From Sphaerulina vaccinii (lineage: Eukaryota > Ascomycota > Dothideomycetes > Mycosphaerellales > Mycosphaerellaceae): a DNA stretch of 64,000 nt. This document shows, one piece after another, positions 32,516 through 42,969 of the stretch. Each line of letters opens with the position of its first letter. The stretch's first letter is position 1. The stretch lies in the NCBI GenBank assembly GCA_022570795.1, contig JAKUDP010000007.1:434001-498000 (forward strand), given 5' to 3'. The notes under the pieces were generated by a model. The model did no database searches, was not told the DNA's origin, and saw only the letters and a program-made list of their open reading frames with translations. The translations under genes and the position numbers were made by a program.

Positions 32516-33631
32516 TCATCCTGGTTCCACACTTCTCTCGACTCGGATGCTGATGGTATGGACATGATTCCTTCTTCCTGACAATGGTTGCGTTGCACCG
32601 CTCTTCGAAGTCGCCCTGGCAGACACTCTGTGAATTCCCGGTCCCAGCCTCAATATGGTGTCAAAGTGTTGCCACTCAAATTGAGACCGCGTGGACACCT
32701 CTGCACTCTTCGAGTTGCACTCATCGTCCACGCTGATGCCTACAGCTGTGATATGTTCACAACTCCAAGCCCATCCTGCCACTTCCACTTCCACTTCAAT
32801 CACTTCCGCAGCCTCGAGCAAGAACACTGCTCCATCTCTCGGATTGACGATGATCGAATTGGGCTCAACCTCCCAAACAGGTCTCATTTTCCCAGTGCCT
32901 GATTCACCAGGAATAATCTCATTGTAGAACTTGGTCGTAAACACTCCAGGACTCCTCTTCTCTCTCAGCTGTAACGAACATAGCCACTTCGTACTATTCG
33001 TCCCAAACCAACCTGGCACAATCAGTCTCACAGGACCACCCCTTTCTAGACTGAGAGGCTGACCATTCATCTCGTATGCAACAAGCACTTCGTCAGACAT
33101 AGCCTTCTTCATGGGTAAGTCTTTCTGATAATTATCAGCTTCAACGCCACCGAAGTAGCCAGAGTCGAGGCCATCGGACCAGACGAATGTACCATGCGGG
33201 AGTGGTTCGGCTCGTGCCAACAAGTCGCAGAGAGGTACGCCTGTCCATTGCACGTTGCCTATTCGCCAGACGTTTGTGGTAGGTGGTTTGAGTGGACTGC
33301 CGTAGCATTCATGGAAGGATGTTATTGCCTTGCTTGGAAGAGAACGAAGTTCCGCGAGAGTGAGAGTGTAAGGTTCCTCGACTAGGCCGTGGATCTTGAG
33401 GCGCCAGAGGTTGTGATCTATGTTCGGTCTGCCCATGTGGATGGTCTGGAAGAGGTCTTCGTCGTCTGTGATGAATGAGCTGAGCTTGTGTGGTGTGGGC
33501 GGAGGGCGGAGATGAAATCCGGGTATAATTGAGAGGCAGGCTCTTCGTTCATCATTGCTGGTATCTGGGCTTCCGTGCATAGAAGGGGAGATCCGGTTGA
33601 CCAGAGCATTCCTGCTTCGAGATTCAGCCAT
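32516..33631 (-). CDS. Sulfite-oxidase-fold molybdopterin oxidoreductase
   Basis: A single exon, 371 residues from ATG 33631. It has the two-domain sulfite oxidase layout. The molybdopterin-binding domain (about residues 40-220) contains 'FHECYGSPLKP' with the presumed molybdenum-ligating Cys109, plus 'WSDGLDSGYF' and 'GGPVRLIVPGWFGTNSTKWL'. The Ig-like dimerisation domain (about 240-360) contains 'GWAW'. Typical enzymes use an Arg-rich 'CAGNRR' at the Cys, whereas the 'CYGSPL' version is a fungal variant, so the substrate may not be sulfite. There is no cytochrome b5 domain and no obvious targeting peptide. Neighbours give no pathway clue. Confidence 0.85.
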   Translation of the reverse strand: MAESRSRNALVNRISPSMHGSPDTSNDERRACLSIIPGFHLRPPPTPHKLSSFITDDEDLFQTIHMGRPNIDHNLWRLKIHGLVEEPYTLTLAELRSLPSKAITSFHECYGSPLKPPTTNVWRIGNVQWTGVPLCDLLARAEPLPHGTFVWSDGLDSGYFGGVEADNYQKDLPMKKAMSDEVLVAYEMNGQPLSLERGGPVRLIVPGWFGTNSTKWLCSLQLREKRSPGVFTTKFYNEIIPGESGTGKMRPVWEVEPNSIIVNPRDGAVFLLEAAEVIEVEVEVAGWAWSCEHITAVGISVDDECNSKSAEVSTRSQFEWQHFDTILRLGPGIHRVSARATSKSGATQPLSGRRNHVHTISIRVERSVEPG

Positions 33632-33998
33632 ACCATTGGTAGTCTTCAAGAGATGCTTGAATCTTCATCATAGAGACCCTCTCACGAGGCTGAGCTATGC
33701 AATCAGTAGTTCGAATGACCTACTGATGCTGCACATGTTGACATGCCAATCACGGCCCTATCAGTTGTATCCTGGCAGACTGAGGTGGAAGTTGAGGTGG
33801 AGTAGCCAGGCGCAGCCATTCAGGGAGCTGCGGGACGAGCGGAAGCTAGCTAAATGTCCTGAGATTGAAGCAATTAAATCCTATATAATGCACACCTTTT
33901 TCTTCTCTTCCTACTTTCACACTTTATAAAGTCTTTGCTGGATTGCAGCATTCCACACACCGTGCCTATGCGCATTATGCTTCCTTCTCTCTTTCCTA
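33632..33998. other. Intergenic between oxidoreductase and HET gene
   Basis: Promoter of the oxidoreductase and 3' flank of the HET gene. Nothing further is visible. Confidence 0.6.
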
Positions 33999-35856
33999 CT
34001 AATGCAATGTCACAGTGCCCTCTGGCATACCTCGTGCAATAATCTCTCCCTCCATCATGCTGTGCATATAGCATTCTCCCACGAAAGAAGCGTGTGCCAA
34101 CCCATGATCTGGCAAGGCACGTAACACGTATGGCGTGTTGCCACCGAACAAGATCCAAGCATCATCGCCAACCTGAGTGTCTGGCGCTCCGACACCAAAA
34201 TAGCCTTCTGAAGTTATGAAGAATGTATGGCCCGAAGAGTAAGCATACAGCGACTGACATAAGCATGACTGAGTTGATTGAGTCTCGCAGCCGTGCTTGA
34301 GAAAGTGCGCATAGGCCGCACCGTCTTTCGTCTCCGCTCTGCGCGTGGGCTGACCTCCGCACAAGTCGCAGAAAGAATCACTCATCAGAATTCGCCATAA
34401 CGCTTCGTTGTTTGATATATCTGATTCGGGATAGCGACCTACAAGGTCCGTGGCCATTGCGACTGCGGTCTGGAGTTCCGTGAAAGGCTTGTGCAAGACG
34501 TGGTCCGAATCTGGAATTGAGATGTCTGGCATGGTTCGTGTCCAGACGATCTTGGACAGCTTGATTCCGGCCAGCGTTATAGTTCTCTGTTGAGCATCAG
34601 TCGACATTTTCAGCTTCCGGCCCGAAGAAGCAGAATACTGATCGTGGATCCAAGCATGGTTCCAGAAGTTTGGGTGATGGCAAGAAGACTTCTCAGCATC
34701 CTCGGTCGCCCAATCCATTGTCCAGCTTGGTGTTCTACAAGGTCTCGTGGACGAGCCAAGCAAGCCTGCAAGATGCTTAAGGCTTTGGAGGTTCTCCATC
34801 ATCTCGACAGCAACCTGGTTATGAATCTGTGCAATGGGCGTCGTGTAGTCGCAACCATCCAAGTGTTCTGCTGTGAGTTTGTGGTGCTAGGCCCAAGAGA
34901 CCAAAGATCCGATCCCGTGGCTCAGACACGTCTTTACCGGCGAGGCGGGCCAGAGTGCGGCAGAAGTCATCGTCGCTGCTCTCTCTAGTAATGACCAGCC
35001 CTCGCACGCAGCCAATGAACTTGTCGAGAATAGCACGTTCAGCTCGGGTACGCAAGGGAAAGCCTCCTTCCAAGCATGCTACCAGACTTGAGTGCTCGAA
35101 GACTGACCAGGAACATGATGCTGTGCCCCAGAAGACAGTCGCAGCCTGCGGGAGTAGGACCTCCTGGACCACCCTATCAAGAATCAGCAGTGAAGCATCT
35201 ATCGATCTAGTCATTACCATACCATAATCTATGCCACCTGGATCCGGTCAGTCAGGACGATCTCATTGAAAATACCTCTGGCAGTACACTTACCAGGAAC
35301 ATTCCATGAACTTCTGCAAGCATGGGAGAATGGAACACAGCTCCGCTCTAGTAACACTTCCAGTACCCGCATGTTTCTCGATAACATGAAACATATTCTC
35401 AACCTCGCTGATTTCCAGGCCTTGATCAGCGGGATCTCCTATAGAGATTAGTACTTGTTCGGATGCCTCATAGATCCTATCCATCAACCGGATCTGGTGC
35501 ATCTTCTCCACATTGTCTTTCTCATCCTGTATGATACAAAGACCATCTGCCCACATCATTCTGCTCGAGTCTGGTTTTCGGATCTGGCGCAGTCCGAATT
35601 CAAGATTTCTCGTCACGGACCATTGTTCGCCTTCGACAGTGACCACTCTGAGTACGCTTGGGTCTCCCCAGACGTAAGAGAGAGTTTCATAGGCGATATG
35701 CTCTTGCAGAACATCGGCGGTTTGCCAGATACAGCGAACCGGGTCCTGCGGCTCTCCAGCTAGGACTTCTATCAGTCGAATCTGCTGTGACTCTGGCTCT
35801 ATTGACAGAGCTGGGCGGCGCGAGCTGGCGTGGAGCTCTGGGGTTTGTTTGAGCAT
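33999..35856 (-). pseudogene. HET-domain (heterokaryon incompatibility) gene with apparent frameshift
   Basis: Exon 1 is 35294..35856. It joins across a 120-nt intron (GTAAGT/GATAG) to an exon beginning at 35173, restoring 'FMECSW-VVQEVLLPQ'. HET motifs are clear: 'YETLSYVWGDP', 'MWADGLCIIQDEKDN' and 'EPRDRIFGLLGLA'. Just after GLLGLA the frame shifts by one base near 34880-34890. Left as is, the protein ends within 25 codons. In the shifted frame the protein continues for about 290 codons with the usual HET C-terminus ('FFITSEGYFGVGAP', 'GECYMHSMMEGE'). No normal-length intron repairs the frame without deleting the GLLGLA motif. Either the gene is inactivated or the assembly has a one-base error. 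HET proteins trigger cell death on fusion of incompatible strains. Confidence 0.75.
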
Positions 35857-36086
35857 TATGGTCAGTCTCAGTGATGTTGTGGTTCTGAGGGAAACACCCG
35901 ATCATCACGAAGGTTGACAGAGATTCAGCTTTTGCGAGGGTGAATGGATCCTCTTGCGTGTTAGGCGATGTTGCGTACCGGCCGCCAATCAACCTCTGTA
36001 ATGCTGCAGAGCTCTATTCGATCCTGGGTAAGAGTGACACGTCGAGTTCAGTCAGCATAGTCCAAGAGAGCAAGATATATTCATCT

Positions 36087-36200
36087 CAACGAGCATCATT
36101 GGTGCAGTGGTCAAGCTGGAAGTCGCATCATCCATGGTGTGCTGGTTGGACAGATAGCTTAATCCGCGTCTTCTGACGTCGGGCGATTGTGTTGCTTCTT
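36087..36200 (+). ncRNA. tRNA-like tandem unit A (degenerate)
   Basis: First of six tandem units. It starts CAACG at 36087 and continues GCATCATTGG, which resembles the 5' end of a tRNA-Gly. The A-box-like TGGTGCAGTGG is at 36100-36110 and the core helix CGCAT/GTGTG is conserved. A TATAT lies about 10 bases upstream of the start. No T4 run follows, so this copy may be dead. Confidence 0.4.
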
Positions 36201-36276
36201 CTGCGGACGTTCCTTATGCTGGTAGCCAGGTTGTATCAAGATAGAGCTACATCTATGCTTCGATGTTCAAGATTCT

Positions 36277-36423
36277 CAACGAATACTACTGGTCTAGTGG
36301 AATGATCATAAGTCGCATTGAACATAGTGTGCTAGTTGAATCTGGGATACTTGTTACCTCTCAGACAAATCGTTCTGAAGAGATCCCGGCGCCAGAGCGC
36401 TACGATAAGACTTTGTTCTTTTT
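36277..36423 (+). ncRNA. tRNA-like tandem unit B
   Basis: CAACG start, A box TGGTCTAGTGG at 36290-36300, core TAAGTCGCA with a CGCAT/GTGTG helix, and a T5 run at 36419-36423 as a possible Pol III terminator. The predicted transcript is about 147 nt. The B box is weak. Confidence 0.5.
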
Positions 36424-36538
36424 GATCTTTTGCTTCGCGATATGCCTTACCAAGTCCTAGGTTGCCTCTCTTACTATCCTTTGCATCAGCACAGTCCCCA
36501 ATGTGGGAATAGATATACGTACCCACATCGTCCTTACT

Positions 36539-36699
36539 CAACGAACATCACTAGTCTAGTGGACTAGCCGTAAGTCGCACCGACCATAGTGCGCTGGCCA
36601 GGCAGATAGCGACATCACGATCTCGAGGCCAAAGTGTCTCGACGAATACTGCTTGACCAATCAATCACTACGACTAAATGTTGCTTGTTTCGTTCTTTT
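36539..36699 (+). ncRNA. tRNA-like tandem unit C
   Basis: TATAC lies about 25-30 bases upstream. CAACG is at 36539 and the A box TAGTCTAGTGG at 36552-36562, within a perfect CTAGTC...GACTAG hairpin. The core helix is CGCAC/GTGCG, with T4 at 36696-36699. Predicted transcript about 161 nt. Confidence 0.5.
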
Positions 36700-36796
36700 G
36701 CTTCTTGAGTTGCCTGTCTCGCGCTTAGCATCCATTCTTTTCCTTCCGAGCCAGGCAGTGTTTGAAGACCCATATACGCACCCACTTGATCCTTTT

Positions 36797-36954
36797 CAAC
36801 GAACACCACTAGTCTAGTGGAATAGCTGTAAGTCGCACGAATCGTAGTGTGCTAGTAGAACAGAATCGATTAATGCCTTCGGAGGCAATCGTGCCTCGCC
36901 AGGGAAGTTGATAAGCTATGCATTACGGCTCAGCTGTGTTTGTTTCGTTCTTTT
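36797..36954 (+). ncRNA. tRNA-like tandem unit D
   Basis: CATATACGCACCCA lies upstream. CAACG is at 36797, the A box TAGTCTAGTGG at 36810-36820, and the core helix is CGCAC/GTGTG. A second hairpin TGCCT/AGGCA follows, with T4 at 36951-36954. Predicted transcript about 158 nt. Confidence 0.5.
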
Positions 36955-37037
36955 GCATTTCGAGTTGCCTTTTCGTCATTGTCCTTCTAGGTCAGCCACT
37001 CTTACAAGATCCATATACATACCCTAATCACCTTCCC

Positions 37038-37188
37038 CAACGAACACCACCGGTCTAGTGGTAAACCTGTAAGTCGCACCGATCTGATGTGCCAGTTAGA
37101 AAGATTGACGAGTCGAATCCAGCCCAGGCAACAGTGCCTTGCAAGGTATTATTCTTCCTCCACGCTGTGATCAAGCGGTGTTCTTTTT
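37038..37188 (+). ncRNA. tRNA-like tandem unit E (best A and B boxes)
   Basis: CATATACATACCC lies upstream and CAACG is at 37038. The A box CGGTCTAGTGG is at 37051-37061, inside a D-arm-like GGT...ACC stem. The core is CTGTAAGTCGCACCGA. A B-box-like GAGTCGAATCC is at 37110-37120, close to the Pol III consensus. An AGGCA/TGCCT hairpin follows, with T5 at 37184-37188. Predicted transcript about 151 nt. A short region at the 3' end ('GTGATCAA') is shared with unit F. Confidence 0.55.
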
Positions 37189-37281
37189 GCCTTTTGCTTG
37201 ATACTTCGGCTCGTCATCTTTTGCTGCTACCAGACTGGCCAATTCAGAGAGGTACATATACAAACCCAAGTTGTCCTAAAT

Positions 37282-37435
37282 CAACGAACATCATTGGTCT
37301 AGTGAGAGACCTGTAAGTCGCACCGAACTGGTGTGCTGGCCAAATAGTTGGCAATATCGAGCCTCTTAAGGCAACATTGTCTGTGGGGGTTTTGTACCGC
37401 GTGACGCAGCACTGTGATCAAATGGTGTTTGTTTT
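37282..37435 (+). ncRNA. tRNA-like tandem unit F
   Basis: TATAC lies 25 bases upstream of CAACG at 37282. The A box TGGTCTAGTGA is at 37295-37305 with a GGT...ACC stem. The core helix is six pairs, CGCACC/GGTGTG, around loop GAACT. A GCCT/AGGC hairpin follows, with T4 at 37432-37435. An earlier T4 near 37390 would shorten the transcript. Confidence 0.5.
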
Positions 37436-37730
37436 GCTTTTGTATAGTCGCTACTCGATAACTCATTTTTGAGGTTCGTTGTTTGCTGTATGACTCGATC
37501 CATCTTGTTGAGATGGAAGCTTTTCCAGATCGCTCCTGGGGGTCTCGTTTGTAGGTCTAACTTCCACATGGCGGAGAGCCTGCTTGAGGAGATCTTGCAT
37601 GATTGCATCGGGTAAAGATATGCCATAAAGGCGGATGGCGATGAAAAGCTTTTCTTCTTTTGTTTTTAAGTATTTGGCTATGCTAGTAAGTCCTTCGCGA
37701 TAGCCTCACGCCTCCTCACATAGACATTGT

Positions 37731-39910
37731 CTAATCACCATGGTATCCAACAGCGGCGAGTTCTTGCCTCACCTGCTCTTCAGTACCGATCTTAAGGACC
37801 TGAGTGCCCTCGAGCTTCTCTCCGCCTGCCTGCCTCATCTTCAAGTCGTCAATAGCGCGCAGTTTCTTCAACAGGGAGCGGATCTTCTTCTCGTTGGGTC
37901 CTGAGATACCCGAACCTGGCGATGTCACTTCGACCTCTGGAGCCTTGGCTGGAGTACCGTTCGGGATTTGCTTGGGGGCTGAGGTATCAATGGGAGCAGG
38001 ACGTCCAGCTTGTGGCGGAGCACCATCACGGCGACGCGATTGTGGCCGAGAGCCCTTAGCATTTCCGGCATTCGATCGACTGCGTGAGCGTTGTTCACCG
38101 TTCTGCGGGCTGCCATTAGCAGCATCGCCGTTTGGAGCCAGTCCAGTAGCCTTGGCCTCAGCATCCTTCGCTTTCTTAGCCTCGCGCTTCTTCTTATTCT
38201 TCAGAGCTGCCTTGCTCAAATTCTCATCTCCATCTTGTGCAACAGCAACACCTCCGCCTGGCGCAGCTCCAGGAGCTGGCTGAACGACTGGCTCAGCACC
38301 AGGTACAGTGCGCACACGAGGCGCACGAGGACCAAATGCAGCTGGTTGCTCCTTTCCTGACATCATCTCTCTAACGAAAGCAGCTCCGCCTTCATCCTCA
38401 CGCTTGAAAGAAAGTGGCGTGGCTGTTCCACGAGCTCCAGGAGGTCGGTATGCACCAGCAGGTTTCGAAGGCGTCTTCATCTTTCCAAGGAACTCCAGAG
38501 CTGAAGCGTGCGGTGCGCCCGCCTGCAGCGGATTCTCTAGCGGTAGACTCGCTGGTCGCCAGATTACATGATAAAGCTCATGATGCTCTTCATTGAACAT
38601 GAGACCTCCAGTCACATGCCAGATACGAATGCCGTTGTCGACGCGAAGACGAGGGCTAGTAGTAGCAGTAAGAATGTGCTTTCCATCAGGGCTCCACTCG
38701 CAGACAGATGTGTTGCTGCCCTCGATAGTGCATACTTTCTCGTAGTTCTTCTCCAGATCGTAGATGTCCATCTGACCTGCCAAGTTTCCGAAGCCAGCCA
38801 CGAGAACGAAGCGGCCATGCGGGGAGAAGATAATCGTGTTTCGAGGTCCAAGGTTGAAACTGTGCTGTGCGATAGCGCGCTGATTGAAGATAGTGGTCTT
38901 TGCAGGCATGTAGCCGTACACAACACCAAACTCCTTCGAGTTGGGAGACCATGTCACATCATGAATAGGGCCTTCCTTATCCAATGTGATGCGCGAGTCG
39001 AAGCCTCCATTGGCGCTCAGGATGTACATGTTCGTCTCTCCATAATAACTCTTATTACTCTTGTCCACTTCGGTCTGTGCGAGCACGATCAAGCTGGAGC
39101 CTTCCTGGTTCCACTTGAGCTGCACCTTGTCGCCCTTGAAGAATGTCTTCTGAGATACTGGCGACCCAAAGTCTGGGACCTTGAACACCTTGACTGCCGC
39201 TGGCTGGCCTTTGCGTTCTGGAATGAAGACAGCAACTGAATGTGTCTTACCCTGAGTGAGCGCAAAGTCGCTGACGCCCTCGACGCGCAGCTTCTGCCAG
39301 ACTGTGCCGAGATCCTTGCTTTCGTAGAATTGCACCTCGTTGGTGACGCATCGCGCGCAGAACTGCTCGTCCGGACTGTATTGCAGGTTCCATCCCGTCT
39401 GGCTCTTTTGCACGAACTTGCCGACTACGGCGCGCTCGCCGTCTTCGCCTGCATTATCGTCGATTGTGCGCCAAACCTTGAGGTTCTTGGTTGCATTGCC
39501 CTCCTCGTCCTTCGATGGCCTCTGCCAGGTTATGATGAAGGTACCGAGAGGCGAGAAGCCGAGCTCGTAGACGTTCTCGGCTGGTAGAGTGGTGACGATG
39601 TGGCCGACAGACGAGTCGATGACTGACACAGCCTCCGGAGAAGCCCAAGCGAAGAAGCGTCCATCAGGCGAGTAGACGCAGCATCGGAGGTTGCCTTCGG
39701 GTCGCTGGAAGGCAGGCAGAGTCTCGTAGACTGGCGTCGCGTCAAAGACACCAACCGTCTTGGACGTGCGGTCTGTCAATAATAACAATTAGTATATCTC
39801 TTTGAGAAGACTTGATGACTGGGCTGCCGTGCTCGCGTCCGTGCATTCAGGACATCATAATCGGCTTCGGCTCGGATATACTCACAGGCAAGCTGAGTTG
39901 GCGCGGCCAT
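37731..39910 (-). CDS. eIF2A: Eukaryotic translation initiation factor 2A
   Basis: Exons 39886..39910 and 37731..39772 (113-nt intron, GTGAGT/GACAG) encode 688 residues starting MAAPTQLA-YRTSKTVG. The first about 430 residues form the eIF2A nine-blade beta-propeller with repeated 'SPDG.F' and 'W.P....' strands, and include 'GPIHDVTWSPNSKEFGVVYG' typical of the family. The C-terminal third is Ala/Pro/Lys-rich with 'KAALKNKKKREAKKAK' and a final helical segment 'KIRSLLKKLRAIDDLKMRQ'. eIF2A can deliver initiator tRNA to the 40S ribosome independently of GTP and has roles under stress. The tiny first exon is supported by exact frame restoration. Confidence 0.92.
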
Positions 39911-40789
39911 CTTGGACGGTGTATGGGGTCTGATTGAAGGCGATTTCGGGGTTGAGTTCTCTGGATTGACGAGTTCTTTGTCGTGCTGCAGACCTCACAG
40001 TCTTTAATGGCAGCGAGGCTGGTCGGCTTTTGGCTGAGAGAGACAGTAAAGTCCACTCAGATGATGAATATAGCAATTGGCAGCAGATCCAAGCAGCTGA
40101 TGCAGCAACAACAGCAGAGACAGAGGGCGGAAGAGTGGAAGAGATGGAGAAAGACGAAGAAGATGACCCCAAAGTCACAAAATCAAGCGTCACAACACTG
40201 ACCCGGCGCCAAGTGTTTTGATGATTTTCCCGCCCGTAACCTTCTTTCTGACAACCCTGCCTTCTCGACTTCACTTTCCTTTTCCAGGCGACGACAACAA
40301 CCTTCGCAATTGCCTACTGTTGACATTCAGCTGGAGTGACCACGATGAATACAAGATGAAGAGACTCTCGAGAGATTCTCCCTGCCTTCATACTGCCCGC
40401 CAGGCAACAAGTTCGACATGACCAAGTTTCTGAGGCATTTGCTACCAGAGCTTGAGCAGTGACCTTCCCAGGCCATGATCGTGTCTCTGGAAAGTACCCA
40501 GACAGGATCGATAGGTGAAGAGGAGCAATGTTTCTCGACATACGATCATTAGTCAAGTGCAACGCTCGCTCGCGACTAACGACAATCGCCACTTCTCCCT
40601 CGATTCTTCCATGTCATACGTGGATTCGCATGGCTCCTTCTCTTCTGCCACTCGTAGGCTACGTACAGAGCACGAATTTCCTTCTTGGACCAGAAAGCCA
40701 GACACAAACCCAGAGCTGACCATACCAAGCATAACATTACAACATTACGGCGGTACACTATTACTCAGAACTCATCCAAACACAGCACC
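39911..40789. other. Divergent promoter region of eIF2A and the AT-hook-like gene
   Basis: 880 bp without a supported gene. A CAA/CAG-rich purine stretch lies near 40090-40160 and pyrimidine-rich DNA at 40230-40290. Open frames are short and compositionally biased. Confidence 0.5.
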
Positions 40790-41269
40790 ATGAAAGAAGG
40801 ACCACGCAGATCCGGACGCGCGTGTAAGCCGAGAAAGACGCTTGCAGAAGAGCAGGCAAAAGCTGCAGATTCCGCTGCCGCCACTCTGCAAGCTCTCAGG
40901 AAGCAGCGCGAAGAAAAGCGAGCGTTGCTAGTGAAACTCCGCAGCCTCCTGGAGAAGGAACGTCGGCAAGCTATGCATGCTCAACAAGCGACGACACGCC
41001 CGCGCCGTCCTACACAGCCGGCACCTACTGTGCCAACTCAATCGACCAACGGAACCTCGCAGAAGAAGGGAAGGGGGCGACCACCAGGCTTAAAGACAAG
41101 ACATGACGCCCCCTCCAAGAAACCAGGCTTCCAAGAGACAAGGGGCCGACCACCAGGCGCAAAGACAAGACCTGGCGCTCGCTCCAAGCAACCAGGCTAC
41201 GTACATCCGCACAAGGGAGTAACAAAGCAGATGCGAGAGGAGAAGAAGAGGCAGAAGACTTCCAAGTAG
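40790..41269 (+). CDS. Small basic AT-hook-like protein
   Basis: A 159-residue single-exon protein from ATG 40790 (MKEGPRRSGRACKPRK). A helical, charged segment (about residues 17-65, 'LRKQREEKRALLVKLRSLLE') may form a coiled coil. It is followed by two AT-hook-like cores, 'GRGRPPGLKTR' and 'RGRPPGAKTR', about 30 residues apart within a duplicated block. The tail is Lys/Arg-rich. AT-hooks bind the minor groove of AT-rich DNA, so a chromatin-associated role is likely but unproven. The gene converges with the secreted-protein gene at 41.4 kb. Confidence 0.6.
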   Translation: MKEGPRRSGRACKPRKTLAEEQAKAADSAAATLQALRKQREEKRALLVKLRSLLEKERRQAMHAQQATTRPRRPTQPAPTVPTQSTNGTSQKKGRGRPPGLKTRHDAPSKKPGFQETRGRPPGAKTRPGARSKQPGYVHPHKGVTKQMREEKKRQKTSK

Positions 41270-41387
41270 TGGTATGCCAGAGAAAGGCTGAAGTTATGGA
41301 ATTCGCGCGACAGGAGTGTGCCGTTCGATATGGCAGGACCCGCTTCATGAGGTACTTTCTACTGATGCTATCCTTCACGCGCATATT

Positions 41388-42329
41388 CTATGAAAGGGTA
41401 TGTCTCTGTCTCCTGAAGCTGAAAGACGGAATACTGATCGTCGATACCTTCCAGGTCTTACCACCATCTGCAGTGGCAAAGCCACTATTCTTCACACCAG
41501 CAGCCTGTCCTTGGGTTCGACCATAGTTCGGATCAGCGACGTTCATAGATATCGTCGTATTGATCCATTCTAGTTTCGAGTCAGGATCAAGGTCCAATGT
41601 AAATTCATTCTTCAACTTACGATGCGCAGCCACGAGTCCACAGTCAGTCGCAGCACATTCCATCGCAGTACCAAACCCAAGGGCGAAACCAGAACCTACG
41701 ACTACGATCAGCACTGGACTCAATATCGAGCACTCTTTAGGACTCACTCGTCGTCAAAGTCGCAACAACTTTCCCATTCAATCCGAGACACTGCGTATAA
41801 TTCTTCGTACCATAGTCATACACATCTGCAGTCCATCTCATCAGCACAATCTCTCCTGTCGGACGACTTGGACTTACAGCGACTAGTCAATTTATCCCCA
41901 GCAACAACCCTCACTTGTGGTCCAATATCCTGATATCCACTCGCTTTGAGCGTATACGTGAAACCACACCATTCGTTGTTGGATTTGCTAGTCTCACATG
42001 GGGTTGAAGCGACTCCGTCGCCGACATGACGATCTAGAATCGACTGAATGAGATCTCCGTTTGAAGTTCCCATACCTACCCAGAAGGGAGGTGAAACCTG
42101 CGAAGGGGAGGTTGCCTAGGTAGAGAAGGTGAGCAAGAGATATGAGAGAGTAGAATGGCGGTAATGGTACCCGGGTAAAATGCTTACCTGTTGGGACGAT
42201 CAGAGTGCTACTGGCTTCTTTGATGAAGTTTCCATTCCCGGAGACTGGGCCTGTGGAGAATGCTGGGCCGAAAGCGGCGTGGGCGAGGGAGGCATATGCT
42301 AGGACTTGCTTGAATGTAGATGGTGCCAT
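41388..42329 (-). CDS. Secreted beta-rich protein, copy 2 (four exons)
   Basis: Exons 42171..42329, 41878..42097, 41748..41825 and 41388..41695 give 254 residues. Intron donors are GTACCA, GTAAGT and GTGAGT, and all acceptors are CAG or TAG. The protein aligns throughout with the product of 23066..23820: 'AFSTGPVSGNGNFIKEAS', 'WVGMGTSNGDLIQ', 'GFGTAMECAATDCG' and 'ADGGKTWK'. The N-terminal signal peptide is shorter and less hydrophobic (MAPSTFKQVLAYASLAHAAF). Six to seven cysteines suggest disulphides. This copy keeps three introns where copy 1 has one. Alternative acceptors for intron 1 (TAG about 20 nt earlier) are possible. Biochemical activity is unknown. Confidence 0.78.
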
Positions 42330-42969
42330 GATGAGTTGCGCGGATGCTACTGCTCGATAGTGCAGAGATATGAAGAGTGATCGAGAATGTGAGTAGTGGT
42401 ATCGAGAATCCTTGTTTGTCGTTCTATCATCATCATCATGATATATACTTGCCTTACCTTGTCTGCCAACAGAGATGTGCCTTCGTATCGTTGCTTGGAG
42501 CTCATTCTCAGACGTCCGTATTGCTAGACTAGCTTCTGCTGAAACCATCATCGGAAGGATTGTCGCGTCAATGAGAGCAATGTGTGCGAATAATGGCAGC
42601 ATGGTCTCCATGGTATCGGTAGCGACGTTGACATCGGACCTATTACATCTGGTGGTCAGGTATGTAATGTTCGGTACAGCTGGGACTAGCGTGGCGATGA
42701 CCCGCCTGCAGCTTCATATTCACTTCATGTCTCCAGACCCTGATAGACGTCTCCAATGCACCCCACACTGCGACACACGAGGAAGCTCCCCAATATCAAT
42801 GTGCAGATCTGCGAGATATTAGAAGTGCTTGGAACTCCATACTTCGTCTAGACTTTGCTGCATATTGGCTAAGCTGAAACATCACCGTTGTGACAGGTGC
42901 GATAACCTCGTGTCAAGCAGTATAGCATCATAGCACCCTCATCTACATCACAACAACCCTCCGGTCATC
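42330..42969. other. Intergenic, no gene seen
   Basis: Promoter side of secreted copy 2 and 3' flank of the permease. Short CATCAT runs occur near 42430. No supported coding frame. Confidence 0.5.

Noticed and set aside
34850..34920. Very short introns (31 or 45 nt) that would repair the HET frame
   Set aside because: Both are shorter than the other introns here and would delete the conserved GLLGLA region, so a frameshift is more likely.
36087..37435. Canonical tRNA genes in the tandem array
   Set aside because: A boxes are good but no complete cloverleaf, acceptor stem or clear anticodon arm can be drawn; B boxes are weak except in unit E.
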